This document shows, piece after piece, positions 7,241 through 7,568 of a stretch of DNA of 7,568 nucleotides. The stretch spans positions 1-7,568 of the forward strand of contig CANKGM010000091.1 of the NCBI GenBank assembly GCA_947481355.1. Reading direction: 5' to 3'. The notes under the pieces were generated by a model. That model saw nothing but the letters and a program-made list of their open reading frames with translations, ran no database searches and had not been told where the DNA came from. This DNA comes from Chitinophagaceae bacterium (GTDB lineage: Bacteria; Bacteroidota; Bacteroidia; Chitinophagales; Chitinophagaceae). Position numbers and translations under genes: made by a program. Within the stretch, counting starts at the first letter, position 1; each line of letters starts with the position of its first letter.

Positions 7241-7568
7241 CTATAAACTCATTGCATCAAGCCCAATACCAAATAATCTTAATGCAATAGTATTTAGGTC
7301 TTCCTTACTTCCCTTAAGATGTATGGTACGATGAATATGCTGCATCTGTTCTCCAGGCGCTAAGGCAGCAGCTGGTGAAGAGCTTTCTACTTCATAGAAT
7401 TTACCCATTTGCTTGCCATCAATAGGACCATCATTATAGGCATTTACAGCATCACCCTTGAATGGTTCTTTCTGAATTTGCCATAATGAGTTTACATAGT
7501 CATTTACGTTCTCATGTAAACTAAATTCAGCAATAGTCAACACATTTTGCTTTGCATCAAAACTACCA
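7241..7568 (-). CDS. C-terminal fragment of a DUF6786-like (mutarotase-like) protein, 5' end outside window
   Basis: The - strand frame is open to the right edge, giving 108 visible residues (beginning GSFDAKQNVLTIAEF). The GTG at 7543-7541 is an internal Val codon, not a start. The segment contains L-T-I, YVNSLWQIQ, GDAVNAYNDGP, a GKFYEVESSSPAAAL stretch, the APGE turn and HIHRTIHL. This pattern matches my memory of DUF6786 proteins of Bacteroidota, which have a galactose-mutarotase-like beta-sandwich and are presumed to bind or act on carbohydrates. The domain name is recalled from motif resemblance and should be confirmed. The N-terminal part, any signal peptide and the promoter lie beyond the window. 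It runs toward the isomerase-like gene; the two TAG stops are adjacent with no base between. A carbohydrate-related partnership of the two genes is inference only. Confidence 0.8.
   Translation of the reverse strand, partial: GSFDAKQNVLTIAEFSLHENVNDYVNSLWQIQKEPFKGDAVNAYNDGPIDGKQMGKFYEVESSSPAAALAPGEQMQHIHRTIHLKGSKEDLNTIALRLFGIGLDAMSL

Noticed and set aside
7541..7543. GTG as start of the - strand gene
   Set aside because: The frame is open to the right edge and the protein reads as the C-terminal end of a larger domain, so the codon is an internal Val.
1..7568. Defence system, CRISPR array, prophage or transposon
   Set aside because: No spaced repeats, transposase, integrase, nuclease or phage-like protein was seen. 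Every substantial frame belongs to a metabolic or acyl-transfer family.

Overview
The window is A/T-rich and dense with genes. It most likely comes from a member of the Bacteroidota. The reasons are the low G+C by eye, mostly A/T leaders with little Shine-Dalgarno signal, and four exported proteins whose predicted signal-peptide cleavage leaves a glutamine at the mature N-terminus (the Bacteroidetes 'Q-rule'). The protein families also fit: an exported SxxK serine hydrolase, an exported M19 dipeptidase, a periplasmic TIM-barrel sugar isomerase-like protein and a mutarotase-like YNDGP protein. I cannot name the genus or species.

Layout: six genes lie on the + strand from position 1 to 7240, followed by one convergent partial gene on the - strand. 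(1) 1-1302: exported serine hydrolase of the class C beta-lactamase/family VIII esterase fold, cut by the left edge. (2) 1305-2492: exported M19 dipeptidase, 2 nt downstream. A 100-nt A/T-rich gap follows (2493-2592). (3) 2593-4767: exported penicillin/AHL-acylase-type Ntn hydrolase. (4) 4772-5866: OafA-like integral membrane acyltransferase, 4 nt downstream. (5) 5884-6378: small GNAT-like acetyltransferase. (6) 6410-7240: exported xylose-isomerase-like TIM-barrel protein. (7) 7241-7568, - strand: C-terminal end of a gene resembling DUF6786 proteins. Its stop codon directly abuts the stop codon of gene 6.

How the genes may work together (inference): genes 1-3 are three unrelated exported hydrolase families that attack amide, ester, peptide or lactam bonds. 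All three have members acting on acylated or D-residue-containing peptides or on beta-lactams. A shared role in dismantling N-acylated peptides, lipopeptides or peptidoglycan-derived peptides in the periplasm is plausible but unproven. Genes 4 and 5 are acyl-transfer enzymes of unknown substrate. Genes 6 and 7 look like carbohydrate-related proteins and may be a separate functional unit. I see no RNA genes, CRISPR array, insertion sequence, phage gene or attachment site. The window looks like an accessory catabolic region of known families, not a clearly new system.
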